Of a DNA stretch of 52,835 nucleotides, positions 1 through 8,563 are shown piece after piece. The notes beneath the pieces were generated by a model. It searched no databases. It was given only the letters and a program-made list of their open reading frames with translations, and was not told the origin of the DNA. The DNA comes from JAGQNK01 sp964573155. Its GTDB lineage: Bacteria; Patescibacteriota; Saccharimonadia; Saccharimonadales; JAGQNK01. The translations under genes and the position numbers were made by a program. Position 1 is the stretch's first letter, and each line of letters starts with the position of its first letter. The stretch covers positions 1-52,835 of the forward strand of contig CAZNIN010000003.1 in the NCBI GenBank assembly GCA_964573155.1, given 5' to 3'.

Positions 1-723
1 GACTCTGCCATGATAGTAGCCACCGATAAGCGAGTTTTATACTTAGACCACAAAATTATGTTTCAAAAAACCGATGAGCTTTCTTATGACGTAGTGAGTG
101 GTGTTAGCTACAACTACCAGGGGCGCTTTGCTGGAGTTGTGTTGCACACAAGGCTTGGCGATTTTAAACTTCGGTTCGTAAATGCAACCTGCGCAAAGAG
201 GTTCGTAAAGTTCATCGAGGCCAGACAAATAGAGACCACTCGTATATCGAAGCCCGATCCCGAGACTACGAATACAGATCCCTTAGAGAGCCCCGCATCG
301 GCTAGAGATCTTGCACAAGAAGCTCACAATTTTTTGATGACCCACGAAGTTGCAACTCTTTCGACTGTCGACGAGAACGGACAGCCGCATGGCGCTGCCG
401 TGTACTACGTTGCCGACAAAAATAATCTCTTATATATCGTCACCAAAGACCAGACCGCCAAGGCAAGAAATATCGACCGATATCCATTTGTCGCTGTCAC
501 GATAACCGACCAAAATCGTATGCAAACAATGCAAATCAAGGGGGTTGCACATGTCGAGACTGACCCACATATAACAAAGCATATTTACGAGACAATTCTT
601 CGGCCTCGTTTCCAAAATGGTCGTGCCCAACTAGCACCTATCCTTCATATACCAGCCGGTAATTATGAAGTAATTGTTATTGAGCCGACTACACACAAGC
701 TTACCGATTATAAAACTACCTAG
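1..723 (+). CDS. PH-like domain + PPOX-fold (pyridoxamine 5'-phosphate oxidase-like) protein, 5'-truncated
   Basis: The frame is open to the window edge; the first ATG is at 10, but the sequence there (VATDKRVLYL) looks like an internal strand of a bacterial PH domain, so the real start probably lies upstream. From that ATG, residues about 1-75 form the PH-like part and about 98-225 a split-barrel PPOX-like part (FLMTHEVATLSTVDENGQPH, then a strand-rich region with QIKGVAHVE). Family members bind FMN or F420 or act as general stress proteins; the substrate cannot be told. PPOX family assignment is fairly secure, the PH part is moderate. Confidence 0.75.
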   Translation, partial: DSAMIVATDKRVLYLDHKIMFQKTDELSYDVVSGVSYNYQGRFAGVVLHTRLGDFKLRFVNATCAKRFVKFIEARQIETTRISKPDPETTNTDPLESPASARDLAQEAHNFLMTHEVATLSTVDENGQPHGAAVYYVADKNNLLYIVTKDQTAKARNIDRYPFVAVTITDQNRMQTMQIKGVAHVETDPHITKHIYETILRPRFQNGRAQLAPILHIPAGNYEVIVIEPTTHKLTDYKTT

Positions 724-745
724 ACATATTGCTAGCTTCTCGTTG

Positions 746-1159
746 TCAGGCTGAAACTTCCATCCACATCATTGCATGGATATCGTCAAGATTGGGCTCT
801 GGCACAGGCTGCCAGGCACTGGCATTGCCATCAGAGGTAAGAACATGACCTGTATGGTTCGCCTGATCAGGTAACAGTGCCTGGAGTGCGGCGGGCGCGT
901 TGTTCTCGCCGGTACCTCCTTGATTGATCGGCAATGGAGCGGCGAGAGAGGTAGACACCACAAGCGGCGCATCAGCCGCACCACTTAGATCACCCGACAA
1001 CTGGACTTTTCCTTTTACCTCTGTTGTGGCATCAGGAGTTGCTTCGGGAATTTCCGGCAGCTTCAGCGTTCCGTCTAAGTTATGTCCAACAAGGAGGAAA
1101 TCATTGAGGATACCGCCCCACTGGCCAACATCTTGCCCTTCTTTTGGTAATCGCGCCAT
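746..1159 (-). CDS. Tail-fibre-like protein with MARLP/ILNDFLL N-terminal module
   Basis: The start at 1159 was preferred to the longer frame (1225) because the protein then begins MARLP and matches the N-terminus of the gene at 46069. The 137-residue product has two parts: an N-terminal module (GQWGGILNDFLL followed by HNLDGTLK) and a region typical of phage tail fibres, with GDLSGAADAPLVV and INQGGTG motifs. It is the last gene of the virion-like minus-strand cassette, 71 nt after its neighbour. An A/G-rich stretch lies before the ATG but no clear Shine-Dalgarno sequence. Function is unknown; a fibre or surface-attachment role is inferred only from motif style. Confidence 0.7.
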   Translation of the reverse strand: MARLPKEGQDVGQWGGILNDFLLVGHNLDGTLKLPEIPEATPDATTEVKGKVQLSGDLSGAADAPLVVSTSLAAPLPINQGGTGENNAPAALQALLPDQANHTGHVLTSDGNASAWQPVPEPNLDDIHAMMWMEVSA

Positions 1160-1230
1160 TTTCTTTTTTCTTTTTGTTTTAGTTAAGGCTAGTGATAGTA
1201 TCGCAAGTAAAGGGGATTGTGTCAAATTGA

Positions 1231-2643
1231 CTATTCTGAATAGTCTACTTGGTACACCACTTTAAGCGTCTGCGTACTATTTTTGGTAACTGGAGTGTCG
1301 AGCTTGGCTCGTGTAGCCATTCCGTCTGGTCTAAAACGTACGACAGAATAATACGGGCTAGCGCCTATAGAAAACGAATAGCAAGGCATAGCAAACTGAT
1401 GTTCGTCTATAATATCGAAATCAGTATAATTTGCAGAGTTATCAGCGCTTATAGAAGCCATGTAAATATAGCTTTGCTGGGAAATATCCCAGCCCCACAT
1501 AGATACCTCAGGCGTTTGCTCTTCGCCACTCGTGTTGAAACTGAGCATCGTTGCGCGGTTGACCCTGTAATACCACTCATGAGTTGGGCTTCCGTAGTCA
1601 TCGTCTGAGGGCATCGTCGTCCTAACCCACAATCTTTGGTTTGTCGGCTCCCAGCATAGCCCCGCCACGGTTTGACCATAATAGGAGTTTGGACTATAAA
1701 AATATAATTCGTGCATGAAGTTGCTTATGTCGTTCCCGTTCGCAGGATTGATACACCATGCCGTCATTGTTCCACCGGATTGTGTAGTACTCCATAAGTT
1801 AGTGCCGTCAAATGCAAGATAACGATAATCACGATTTGTTGCATTAAACGGTCCTTGCTGCAAGACACCATCAGAATCAAATTTTGCAATGACTTTGTTA
1901 GCGTTTGATTCACCTATAACCCAGAGAAACTGGCCAGTTCTGTCCCACGCGAGACCTCGTATACGCGTAAAATACGGGTGTACGGTAAATGTTGCCAACG
2001 TAGGAGCGTAATCGCCATCAAGCTTGATGACCGAAAGACCTGTGCCGCCATCGTGGGCAAAAGAAAGCGTTGTGCTTGCTCGTGCGAAATAATACCATTG
2101 GTTAGTCGTTGCCCAGGTCTGCTCGATGGTGCCAGAAACAGAAAACAATGATCTCGGACCGCCAGGGATTGTTGCAGTGTAATGGGGGTGACAAAATCCA
2201 ACCGATCCAATAGTGCCATTTGCAGCCGCATCCGGCCAGGTATATACCCATTTCGTATACGTGGGCTGAGCGTCGAGCTCGGTGATACTTGGCGTTCCCC
2301 TAAGAGTGTCTATGCCAGCATATGAAGTGCCGTCGGCCCAACCAATGGTTTTGCCCGACATCATCCATTCATTCTGTGGGTCGACTTCTTTCGTCGAGTC
2401 AGTCAGGACGATTCCACCAAAAGGACTTTTTGGCTTGTCGTCGGATACACTTGCATTAATCGCAGTAAGCCCGTCAGTATATGCATTGCGCATTTCCCAT
2501 TCCAGGCGACGCAGAGCTGGCAAGGCAACGAAGTTCTTCACAGACTGCCGATACTCTAGTTTGCCGGTGTTTGCGTTATGAAGCTGTAGTGTTATTGAAC
2601 CCTCTTGATAATGTGGCAGATGTAGTCTTGATGGATAGTTCAT
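1231..2643 (-). CDS. Virion-like beta-propeller-type protein (paralogue of the next gene upstream)
   Basis: A 470-residue protein with no signal peptide or membrane segment. It starts with a tail-protein-like strand region (GSITLQLHNANTGKLEYR, then NFVALPAL), has a conserved block TKWVYTWPDAAANGTIGSVG, and then three blade-like repeats of the form G/L-x-W/F-D/E-x-T-x-x-LW (GLAWDRTGQFLW, YLAFDGTNLW, GLCWEPTNQRLW). The same order occurs in the 468-aa gene at 2644-4050, so the two are tandem duplicates. Its ATG follows directly on the neighbour's TAA with no spacer, suggesting translational coupling. A tail or receptor-binding role is inferred; no catalytic motif was seen. Confidence 0.75.
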   Translation of the reverse strand: MNYPSRLHLPHYQEGSITLQLHNANTGKLEYRQSVKNFVALPALRRLEWEMRNAYTDGLTAINASVSDDKPKSPFGGIVLTDSTKEVDPQNEWMMSGKTIGWADGTSYAGIDTLRGTPSITELDAQPTYTKWVYTWPDAAANGTIGSVGFCHPHYTATIPGGPRSLFSVSGTIEQTWATTNQWYYFARASTTLSFAHDGGTGLSVIKLDGDYAPTLATFTVHPYFTRIRGLAWDRTGQFLWVIGESNANKVIAKFDSDGVLQQGPFNATNRDYRYLAFDGTNLWSTTQSGGTMTAWCINPANGNDISNFMHELYFYSPNSYYGQTVAGLCWEPTNQRLWVRTTMPSDDDYGSPTHEWYYRVNRATMLSFNTSGEEQTPEVSMWGWDISQQSYIYMASISADNSANYTDFDIIDEHQFAMPCYSFSIGASPYYSVVRFRPDGMATRAKLDTPVTKNSTQTLKVVYQVDYSE

Positions 2644-4050
2644 TTAATACGCTCCTGGATACGGATAATTCATTTGGTATGTTACGGTAAGAGTCTGAGT
2701 ATTAAGCTTTGTAACCGTACTTGGCAACAAGGCTCTTGAACCAAGGCAAGTTCCTTTGATTGTACTAACAATAAAATTACCCAAGCTACTGCTATAGCCT
2801 GGTACTAAAAATGTATTTGCGTCCGCCATATCAAAATCTGCGAGATAGTGAGACATCGTATGGATATTAATGGTGCTTCCTGTATATGCCTTGACCCATG
2901 GTTCCATGGAGCTAATAGCACCCCCCATAATAACTCCGGACGTATCAAACGGGATAATTCTCGTCTCTCGGAAACTCCAGTTTGACGAATTTCCCGTGTC
3001 ATAACGTGTATGGATCTTTACCCACAGGAACTGTCGAGTTGCATCCCATGCTAAACCAGCATGGCTTTCTGCGTATCCAGATGGAGAAGGAATAGAATAG
3101 GTAAAATTACCGACGTCACTGCCATCACTCGGATTAATGGAGTATACGGTGACCGTAGTACCGTTCTGTACTGCAGTCCATAAATTCGTGCCATCAAAAG
3201 TCAACGTACGGTAATCTCTCCCTGTTATTGCAATGGGGCTTACCGTATTGGCCCCAGACGCATTGTAGGCAGCGATATAATAATTAGTATTATTTCTACC
3301 TATTATCCATAAGCGTGAATTGCCTCCGTCCCATGCAACTCCTCTGGTGTGAGTAAATTGTCCGTTTGTATTAAATGTACTGCTGGGTTGATACTGTGAA
3401 TTCAGTACCGAAACCGTAGTAGCCGTATCGGCGTTATCCATGAATACATTCTCGATAGCAAATGACTGAGTATCGCTTGCTCGCGCAAAATAACCCCATC
3501 TTGCGGTTGTGGTGTTGGAGCTAACAAAGGTAGTCGCCCCATTGGCTGCAGAAAGCGACAAGTTTAAATCATGACGTACACTCCCCATCCAGCCAACCGA
3601 GCCAATGGTTCCATTTGCGGCAATATCGGGCCAAGTAAAAACCCACTTTGTGTACGTCGTTGTTGCCTCAGAACCATTTCCTTCAGGTGACCCCCGATAG
3701 ATACTGGGCCCCGAATAGGTTTCTTTGACTGCGTGGCCCAAAATCTCACCGGGAACCATAAACTCTTCTTCTGGGCTATTTGTGTCTTTGGTACTCGTGC
3801 TCAAGTAGAACGTATTAAACGGACTTACAGGCTGATAATCGCTGTCGCGGTTATTTTGCAGACTGTAGATTCCCGACTTAAAATAATTTCGTTGTGCCCA
3901 CTGATGCCGCTCAAGTGCAGGCGGCGCAATGAAGTTGTGGCTCTCCACTCGGTCTTCAAGTTTGCCGGTTTTGGCATTTCTCAGCTCCAAAGTAACAACA
4001 CCTTCGATCTTGTCTAACCCGGAGCCGGTATTGAATTTTTCCCTAAACAT
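2644..4050 (-). CDS. Virion-like beta-propeller-type protein (tandem paralogue)
   Basis: A 468-residue protein paralogous to the gene at 1231-2643. Residues 16-45 carry GVVTLELRNAKTGKLEDR and NFIAPPAL; residues 135-152 carry TKWVFTWPDIAANGTIGSVG, nearly identical to the sister protein; blade-like repeats lie near 237-249 (GVAWDGGNSRLW), 282-291 (TLTFDGTNLW) and 332-343 (GLAWDATRQFLW). The C-terminus ends in TLTVTYQMNY, matching TLKVVYQVDY of the paralogue. It is preceded by 70 nt of non-coding sequence after the LamG-like gene. Divergence between the copies is concentrated in the surface-like loops, as expected for receptor-facing proteins, but that is inference. Confidence 0.75.
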   Translation of the reverse strand: MFREKFNTGSGLDKIEGVVTLELRNAKTGKLEDRVESHNFIAPPALERHQWAQRNYFKSGIYSLQNNRDSDYQPVSPFNTFYLSTSTKDTNSPEEEFMVPGEILGHAVKETYSGPSIYRGSPEGNGSEATTTYTKWVFTWPDIAANGTIGSVGWMGSVRHDLNLSLSAANGATTFVSSNTTTARWGYFARASDTQSFAIENVFMDNADTATTVSVLNSQYQPSSTFNTNGQFTHTRGVAWDGGNSRLWIIGRNNTNYYIAAYNASGANTVSPIAITGRDYRTLTFDGTNLWTAVQNGTTVTVYSINPSDGSDVGNFTYSIPSPSGYAESHAGLAWDATRQFLWVKIHTRYDTGNSSNWSFRETRIIPFDTSGVIMGGAISSMEPWVKAYTGSTINIHTMSHYLADFDMADANTFLVPGYSSSLGNFIVSTIKGTCLGSRALLPSTVTKLNTQTLTVTYQMNYPYPGAY

Positions 4051-4120
4051 AAAGCACGCTTACCCTAAGTATACAAAAAAGCTTGTGTTTGGTATACCGA
4101 TAAGATCCTAAACACTTCAC

Positions 4121-5356
4121 TTATTCAAGTGTCACATTCTCATCAGGAGGTAACGCATACACATGAGCATCGGCCACGGAAACCGATAGTGGTAACTCTG
4201 CCTCGGCTACAATTATCTGATCTGACTGCGGATTTAGATAGGTATGTTCATCATGTATTGAAATAACCGGTATTCCATTCGGGGCCACAGCCACCTCATC
4301 ACTAGGATCTGCCAGATACGTGTAACCCTCCGTAACAGAAATGACCGGATTACCAATCGCCGCAGCATTGCTCACTTGGTCAGTTGGGGCGGACATATAC
4401 GCATAACTGTCGTTGACGGTTAGTATTTGTATCGCATTTGAGCCAGCCACTACGGAATCATCGGGAGTATAGCTGTACTGGTAGTCATGTTTTACAAAAA
4501 TAAATAGATTGTCATCACTATTAAGCGTTACCCCGTTACCAGGGTTCTCGGTAGCCTGAAACTGGTAGTTAGCCGTTGGCACAAGCAATGAGGGTACAGT
4601 GAACTGGCTGGTTGCACGCCTAAACGGCATGTAAGGATCGTATCGAAGCGCCTGCACTTCCTCGACAGATATAGCCCTATCCCAGAAATAAAACGGTCCT
4701 ATGGTCCCACGCCAAGGTGCAGTCATTGCGGGATTGTTGCCAAGATTTATGCTGGTTGCGATATCGTATTGGGTGCCTTCGCCCGTATTAAACGTCTGGA
4801 AATTAGCTGGCTTCTGTGGTACTCCGCGCAAGCCAGGCTCTGTGCGCAGCTGAACAGGGGGGATGCCAATACCATGAAACACACTAACGATGAGCCGGAC
4901 GCCATCATCTGGAAAGTCATCTACTGGCATTACCGTATACGTGTCAGCAACACTTCGTTTTTGCCAGCTCCACACCCCCACTACATCGGTATACGACTGA
5001 GTCTGCGGTAAACCAGCATTATAAAAGCTAAATATGTCCCTTTTGCCTGTGATGCCAACATCGCTTTTGACCCAAACAGCATAGCTCCACTTTTTCGGTA
5101 TTTGTTTATTGATAGTCGAGTTCAGGGCTATTGCAGTATTGTTATCAAAATGCAGGCCATAAAGTCCGCTTTCACGACGCGTCCAGCTAACATTATTTAT
5201 CTCTAGATTAGCAATTTGCCCCCAGTTACCATAATTGCGCACAAGATTGCCTCTGCCCTCATGCATAAGATAGGCCAACAAAAGCCCACGAGATAAGAAC
5301 CTCGATCCATCATCAGCACCGCGAAACGGCAAAGACGGGAAACGAATATTTGACAT
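4121..5356 (-). CDS. LamG/concanavalin-like protein with five C-terminal repeats
   Basis: A 411-residue protein. Residues about 20-240 look like a LamG-type jelly roll as found in phage structural proteins (GLLLAYLMHEG near the start, WSYAVWVKSD, then FYFWDRAISVEEVQALRYDP and PF close to residue 245). Residues 284-411 hold five repeats of about 25 residues (for example PVISVTEGYTYLADPSDEV and PVISIHDEHTYLNPQSDQI) with pattern hydrophobic-x-V-x-D/E-x-x-Y-x-Y-x4-D-x-V. No signal peptide. Its ATG is 3 nt after the stop of the 163-aa gene. A carbohydrate- or receptor-binding part of a tail-like structure is plausible but unproven. Confidence 0.75.
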   Translation of the reverse strand: MSNIRFPSLPFRGADDGSRFLSRGLLLAYLMHEGRGNLVRNYGNWGQIANLEINNVSWTRRESGLYGLHFDNNTAIALNSTINKQIPKKWSYAVWVKSDVGITGKRDIFSFYNAGLPQTQSYTDVVGVWSWQKRSVADTYTVMPVDDFPDDGVRLIVSVFHGIGIPPVQLRTEPGLRGVPQKPANFQTFNTGEGTQYDIATSINLGNNPAMTAPWRGTIGPFYFWDRAISVEEVQALRYDPYMPFRRATSQFTVPSLLVPTANYQFQATENPGNGVTLNSDDNLFIFVKHDYQYSYTPDDSVVAGSNAIQILTVNDSYAYMSAPTDQVSNAAAIGNPVISVTEGYTYLADPSDEVAVAPNGIPVISIHDEHTYLNPQSDQIIVAEAELPLSVSVADAHVYALPPDENVTLE

Positions 5357-5359
5357 AAG

Positions 5360-5851
5360 CTAATACTGATACACAACAAGACTGACTACTATGTCGTCAG
5401 CACTATTAAAGAAAGTATGGTTAGTAAGGGTCACGACGTAGCCATAGAGAGCTTGTGATTCGGCCACGAATGACAGACCGATTGCCGGCAACGATACTGC
5501 TTGGCTGTTCGTAAACTGGATTGGAGCTGGAAACGATATAGACCCAACATAATAATCCATATCAGCGTCGGCAAAGCCGGCCTGGGCATTATCGAGCGTA
5601 GGTGTAACTGCTCGACTAAAAAGATGGAGGTCGACTGCACCTATACTATTGGATTTATCTACCAAAGACGCACTGGCTATGGTGCCCGAACCACCTTCAA
5701 TTCGGGTGACATTATTGAATATCATTTGATTACCAAGTGTATCTCCCTGGGTATACGTAATAGTTGCAGTAGTAAGCCCACTCGACGAAGCTTGTATGCG
5801 TCTAGCTCTTGGCCTAGGATCAACAGAATTAAGACTGCTCGTCAACGCCAT
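5360..5851 (-). CDS. Phage-structural-like protein, 163 aa
   Basis: Beta-rich protein without signal peptide or membrane segment. Motifs such as YTQGDTLGNQMIFNNVTR, GSGTIASASLVDKSN and AVDLHLF resemble small conserved virion-associated proteins that in tailed phages sit among tail or head-decoration genes; I recall this style but cannot name a Pfam family. The stop of the preceding 110-aa gene is one base before this ATG, and a GAGGTG ribosome-binding site lies inside that gene's end, so the genes are cotranscribed. Role inferred as a structural or adaptor component. Confidence 0.7.
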   Translation of the reverse strand: MALTSSLNSVDPRPRARRIQASSSGLTTATITYTQGDTLGNQMIFNNVTRIEGGSGTIASASLVDKSNSIGAVDLHLFSRAVTPTLDNAQAGFADADMDYYVGSISFPAPIQFTNSQAVSLPAIGLSFVAESQALYGYVVTLTNHTFFNSADDIVVSLVVYQY

Positions 5852-5852
5852 A

Positions 5853-6185
5853 TTACGACACCTCTACCCCAGATACCGTTACGGTTATCGCATTATTCGC
5901 ACTGCTGCTGGCATATAAAGACGATCCTTCAGGCATGACTATGCTGCAATCTAACGTGCTCATACCGCGTTGAGGAATCCCATAGTCTGAAAGTATACGA
6001 TTCGAGACCTGAGCCGTACCACCAGACGCTACGACATGCACACTGACCGTTGCATCGAGAGAAGTAGTATTTGTCAGTACAATATTTTTGACAATAGCAC
6101 TCTTGTTTGCGGGCACTGTATAAAGTGTCGAACCACTCGTAGTCGCAAAATTTGTTGGAAATAGTAGTGATGGTATATAGGCCAC
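5853..6185 (-). CDS. Small phage-structural-like (decoration/tail type) protein, first gene of cassette
   Basis: A 110-residue beta-sandwich-like protein that begins with GTG at 6185. The block YTVPANKSAIVKNIVLTNTT followed by VSVHVVASGG is typical of small Ig-like phage proteins in tail modules. It has no signal peptide. It is the first gene of the run 6185 to 746, in which six genes follow each other with gaps of 0 to 71 nt. The start is uncertain because no strong Shine-Dalgarno sequence precedes it and GTG is the only initiator near the edge of homology-like sequence. Confidence 0.68.
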   Translation of the reverse strand: MAYIPSLLFPTNFATTSGSTLYTVPANKSAIVKNIVLTNTTSLDATVSVHVVASGGTAQVSNRILSDYGIPQRGMSTLDCSIVMPEGSSLYASSSANNAITVTVSGVEVS

Positions 6186-6497
6186 AATCTCTGCTCTACT
6201 ACTACCCCTTCGGGTTATTACCGTATAGTCCAGGTATGTTACACAGCGAGATTCTGAAATAGCACTCAGCGGATGCTGTCATTATTTCTTAATCCCTTCG
6301 GGTAACCACCTCTTCATACATACGTTGCTATATAAAAAGCATAACAAAAAAGCTATTCATCTCAAACTCACATGTCCCGTAGGCCTCTCCTCGCATGCCA
6401 TAATGTCAACACCTCAGCCTATCTGAAGGTTACTCCCAGGAAATAAAACCAGACGCCGCAACCTATCGTCACGGCGTCTGGTAGCTCTAATGGATTC
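6186..6497. other. 312-bp intergenic region with two similar mini-hairpins
   Basis: No gene is supported here. It should carry the promoter of the virion-like cassette (minus strand), but no convincing -35/-10 pair was found. On the minus strand two short hairpins with the same ACCCGAAGGG core lie at about 6204-6216 and 6293-6304. The right-hand end holds the terminator of the GH16 gene, listed separately. Confidence 0.5.
6443..6481 (-). terminator. Rho-independent terminator of the GH16 gene
   Basis: On the minus strand, a 9-bp perfect stem (CAGACGCCG at 6451-6459 with CGGCGTCTG at 6473-6481, 13-nt loop) is followed by GTTTTATTT. It lies 17 bp after the GH16 stop codon and separates that gene from the virion-like cassette, so the two are not one operon. 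Confidence 0.85.
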
Positions 6498-8420
6498 CTA
6501 TTTGAGCGAGCAGTAGAACCACCAACACTGCGCAGTAGCGCTCGTTCGTGCTTCGCCAGACACATTACCTGCGGCGTCACGAGCCTTAACGGTTATCGTG
6601 TACTGCTTATTAGCTTCCATTTCGGTGTAGCCGAAAGTGGTGTCCGTGGTTGTATATACCTTGCTTCCATTTGGTGATGTGACGGTAACCTGGTAGTCTC
6701 TTACCCCGACGTTATCTTTGGATGCACCCCAATTGAGCCTGAGCACATAGCGCATCCATTCAACATTCAGAGACCTTGAAAGATTTGTAGGAACACTTGG
6801 CGCCTGCTTGTCCGCAGTCGTAGAACCTCCGCCAGAAGTATCGCCGCCGCCATCCGAGGAAGGCCTAACTACTTTAAATGATTGCTTCGGAGATGTCGTA
6901 GTATTGCCCTCATTGTCTGTGGCTCGTACGTATACCGAGTAACTACCTGCGGAAAGCTCTCTCATGGTAACAGCGTACGGTGCTGATGTATCGGTACCTA
7001 GCCATTCATCATTCTGATCATAGAAGGACACGCGATCAATGCCATCGCTATCTTTGGCAGTAACACCGACCGTGACTGTAGCTGGAGCAGTATACGACGA
7101 GCTGAGATTACTGAATGTCACCGTGGGAGAACCGTTTGATTCTGTTGGTGTATCAGGCTCCGGTTCCGGCGTACCAGGGACCGTTACGCGGAATGTACGC
7201 TCATTACTCGTTGCAGACAAACCCTTCTTATCGGTGGCCTTAGCTGTGACAGTGTATGCTCCTTCCTGGAAAGTTGATGTCACGCTATACGGAGAGGTAG
7301 TATCTTCTCCAATTTTTACCGTACCGCGGTAGAACTCTACTTTCGCTATACCATCGCTATCGCTTGCAGTTGCTGTCAGTGTGACACTAGCAGGCGCAGT
7401 ATAGGCTGTCTGCAAGCTACCTAGAGAAACAGTAGGAGGTGTATTGGTTGTAGATCCACCGCCAGTGTTACTGGTGCCACCATCGCCACTACCATCTCCC
7501 AATGCATAGTAACGGAACCAATCGACTTCCATAGTCGCAGGCACACTCTTCTGACCGCCGTGCTCAGACGAAATGCCGTTGTTAAATATCACATAGTGTG
7601 GAGAGCTGGTGAGGTTACTTGAGTTACTGCCTACTTCTTTTCCATCGTAGTAGAAAGTTTGCTTACCTGCTTCACGTTTCAGACCGAAAATATGCCACCC
7701 ATCGTGTCTTGACATGACTGGATCTGTCGTACTGATACTGCGGTTGTTTGGTTCTATGTTGTAGTGATAATGCCAGTCAAGCTCCCCTCTGCTTCCACCG
7801 CCAAGTATTTCAAATATATCAATCTCGCCGTCTTGTGCCCAACCTCGGGAGTGCTGACCATTAGTCCAGAACGCTGGGAAGTTATAGCCGTACTTGCCAT
7901 CTCCAGGTATAAAGACTCTTGCTTCATAATAACCGTATTTAAAATCTTCTTTTTTGGACATAACAATGCCGGACACATATCTGGCCGGACCGTCTTCACG
8001 CGTATTACAGCCAGAGAAAGAACGCTGTTCGGCTTTTAGCTTAAGCGTACCGTTGCCCACAGAAACATTCTTGGGGTCGTAACAACTCTCTTCTCCGGTA
8101 TTAATTGGATTTGTTACGGCGCTATCACTGCCACCATGCCAATTTGGCTGCCATTTCGACAAGTCCAAACTTGTGCCGTTGAATTCGTCAGACCAAAGCA
8201 GCGCTCCAACTCCTTTGACTTCCCCAACAGGAATGGTTGCTGCCATAGAATATTTGTATGTAACAAAAGCACCGACAGCTATAAATACTGCGGCAAATAC
8301 AAAGATTCTGTTGTTGAGCAAGGATCCTAACCTACCAAATCTTGACAACGAACTCGACCCTCTGCTCTTTGTATTCGTTCTCGTGTTTCTTTTACTTTGC
8401 GTTTTTCTTGTTGCGGGCAT
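6498..8420 (-). CDS. Secreted/anchored GH16 family glucanase with two Ig-like domains and FN3
   Basis: A 640-residue protein. A basic N-terminus (1-38) is followed by a membrane segment or signal anchor (39-58). Residues 70-305 are a family 16 glycoside hydrolase: the active-site motif EIDIFE gives nucleophile E199, D201 and acid/base E204, with SDEFNGTSLDLSKW near 77-90. Glycine-rich linkers then join two bacterial Ig-like domains (about 328-415 and 430-517) and an FN3-like domain (about 540-630), ending in CWWFYCSLK. GH16 enzymes cut beta-1,3 or beta-1,3-1,4 glucans and some galactans; the exact substrate is not evident. It has its own terminator and a 143-bp upstream gap, so it is probably monocistronic. 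Confidence 0.92.
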   Translation of the reverse strand: MPATRKTQSKRNTRTNTKSRGSSSLSRFGRLGSLLNNRIFVFAAVFIAVGAFVTYKYSMAATIPVGEVKGVGALLWSDEFNGTSLDLSKWQPNWHGGSDSAVTNPINTGEESCYDPKNVSVGNGTLKLKAEQRSFSGCNTREDGPARYVSGIVMSKKEDFKYGYYEARVFIPGDGKYGYNFPAFWTNGQHSRGWAQDGEIDIFEILGGGSRGELDWHYHYNIEPNNRSISTTDPVMSRHDGWHIFGLKREAGKQTFYYDGKEVGSNSSNLTSSPHYVIFNNGISSEHGGQKSVPATMEVDWFRYYALGDGSGDGGTSNTGGGSTTNTPPTVSLGSLQTAYTAPASVTLTATASDSDGIAKVEFYRGTVKIGEDTTSPYSVTSTFQEGAYTVTAKATDKKGLSATSNERTFRVTVPGTPEPEPDTPTESNGSPTVTFSNLSSSYTAPATVTVGVTAKDSDGIDRVSFYDQNDEWLGTDTSAPYAVTMRELSAGSYSVYVRATDNEGNTTTSPKQSFKVVRPSSDGGGDTSGGGSTTADKQAPSVPTNLSRSLNVEWMRYVLRLNWGASKDNVGVRDYQVTVTSPNGSKVYTTTDTTFGYTEMEANKQYTITVKARDAAGNVSGEARTSATAQCWWFYCSLK

Positions 8421-8563
8421 TGTTATACCTTTATTTTATTACTGTTTTCTCTTAGTTTACAAAAACGTAAGCAATATGCAAGCTTCACCTACAGAACTAT
8501 CCTGCTTGACCTTGCGGTAAGATAATGTCGCGTATTTCATATCATTCATCTATGTGAGTAATT

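Noticed and set aside
746..6185. Complete prophage
   Set aside because: No integrase, terminase, portal, capsid or lysis gene and no att repeats were found; only tail-type proteins are present.
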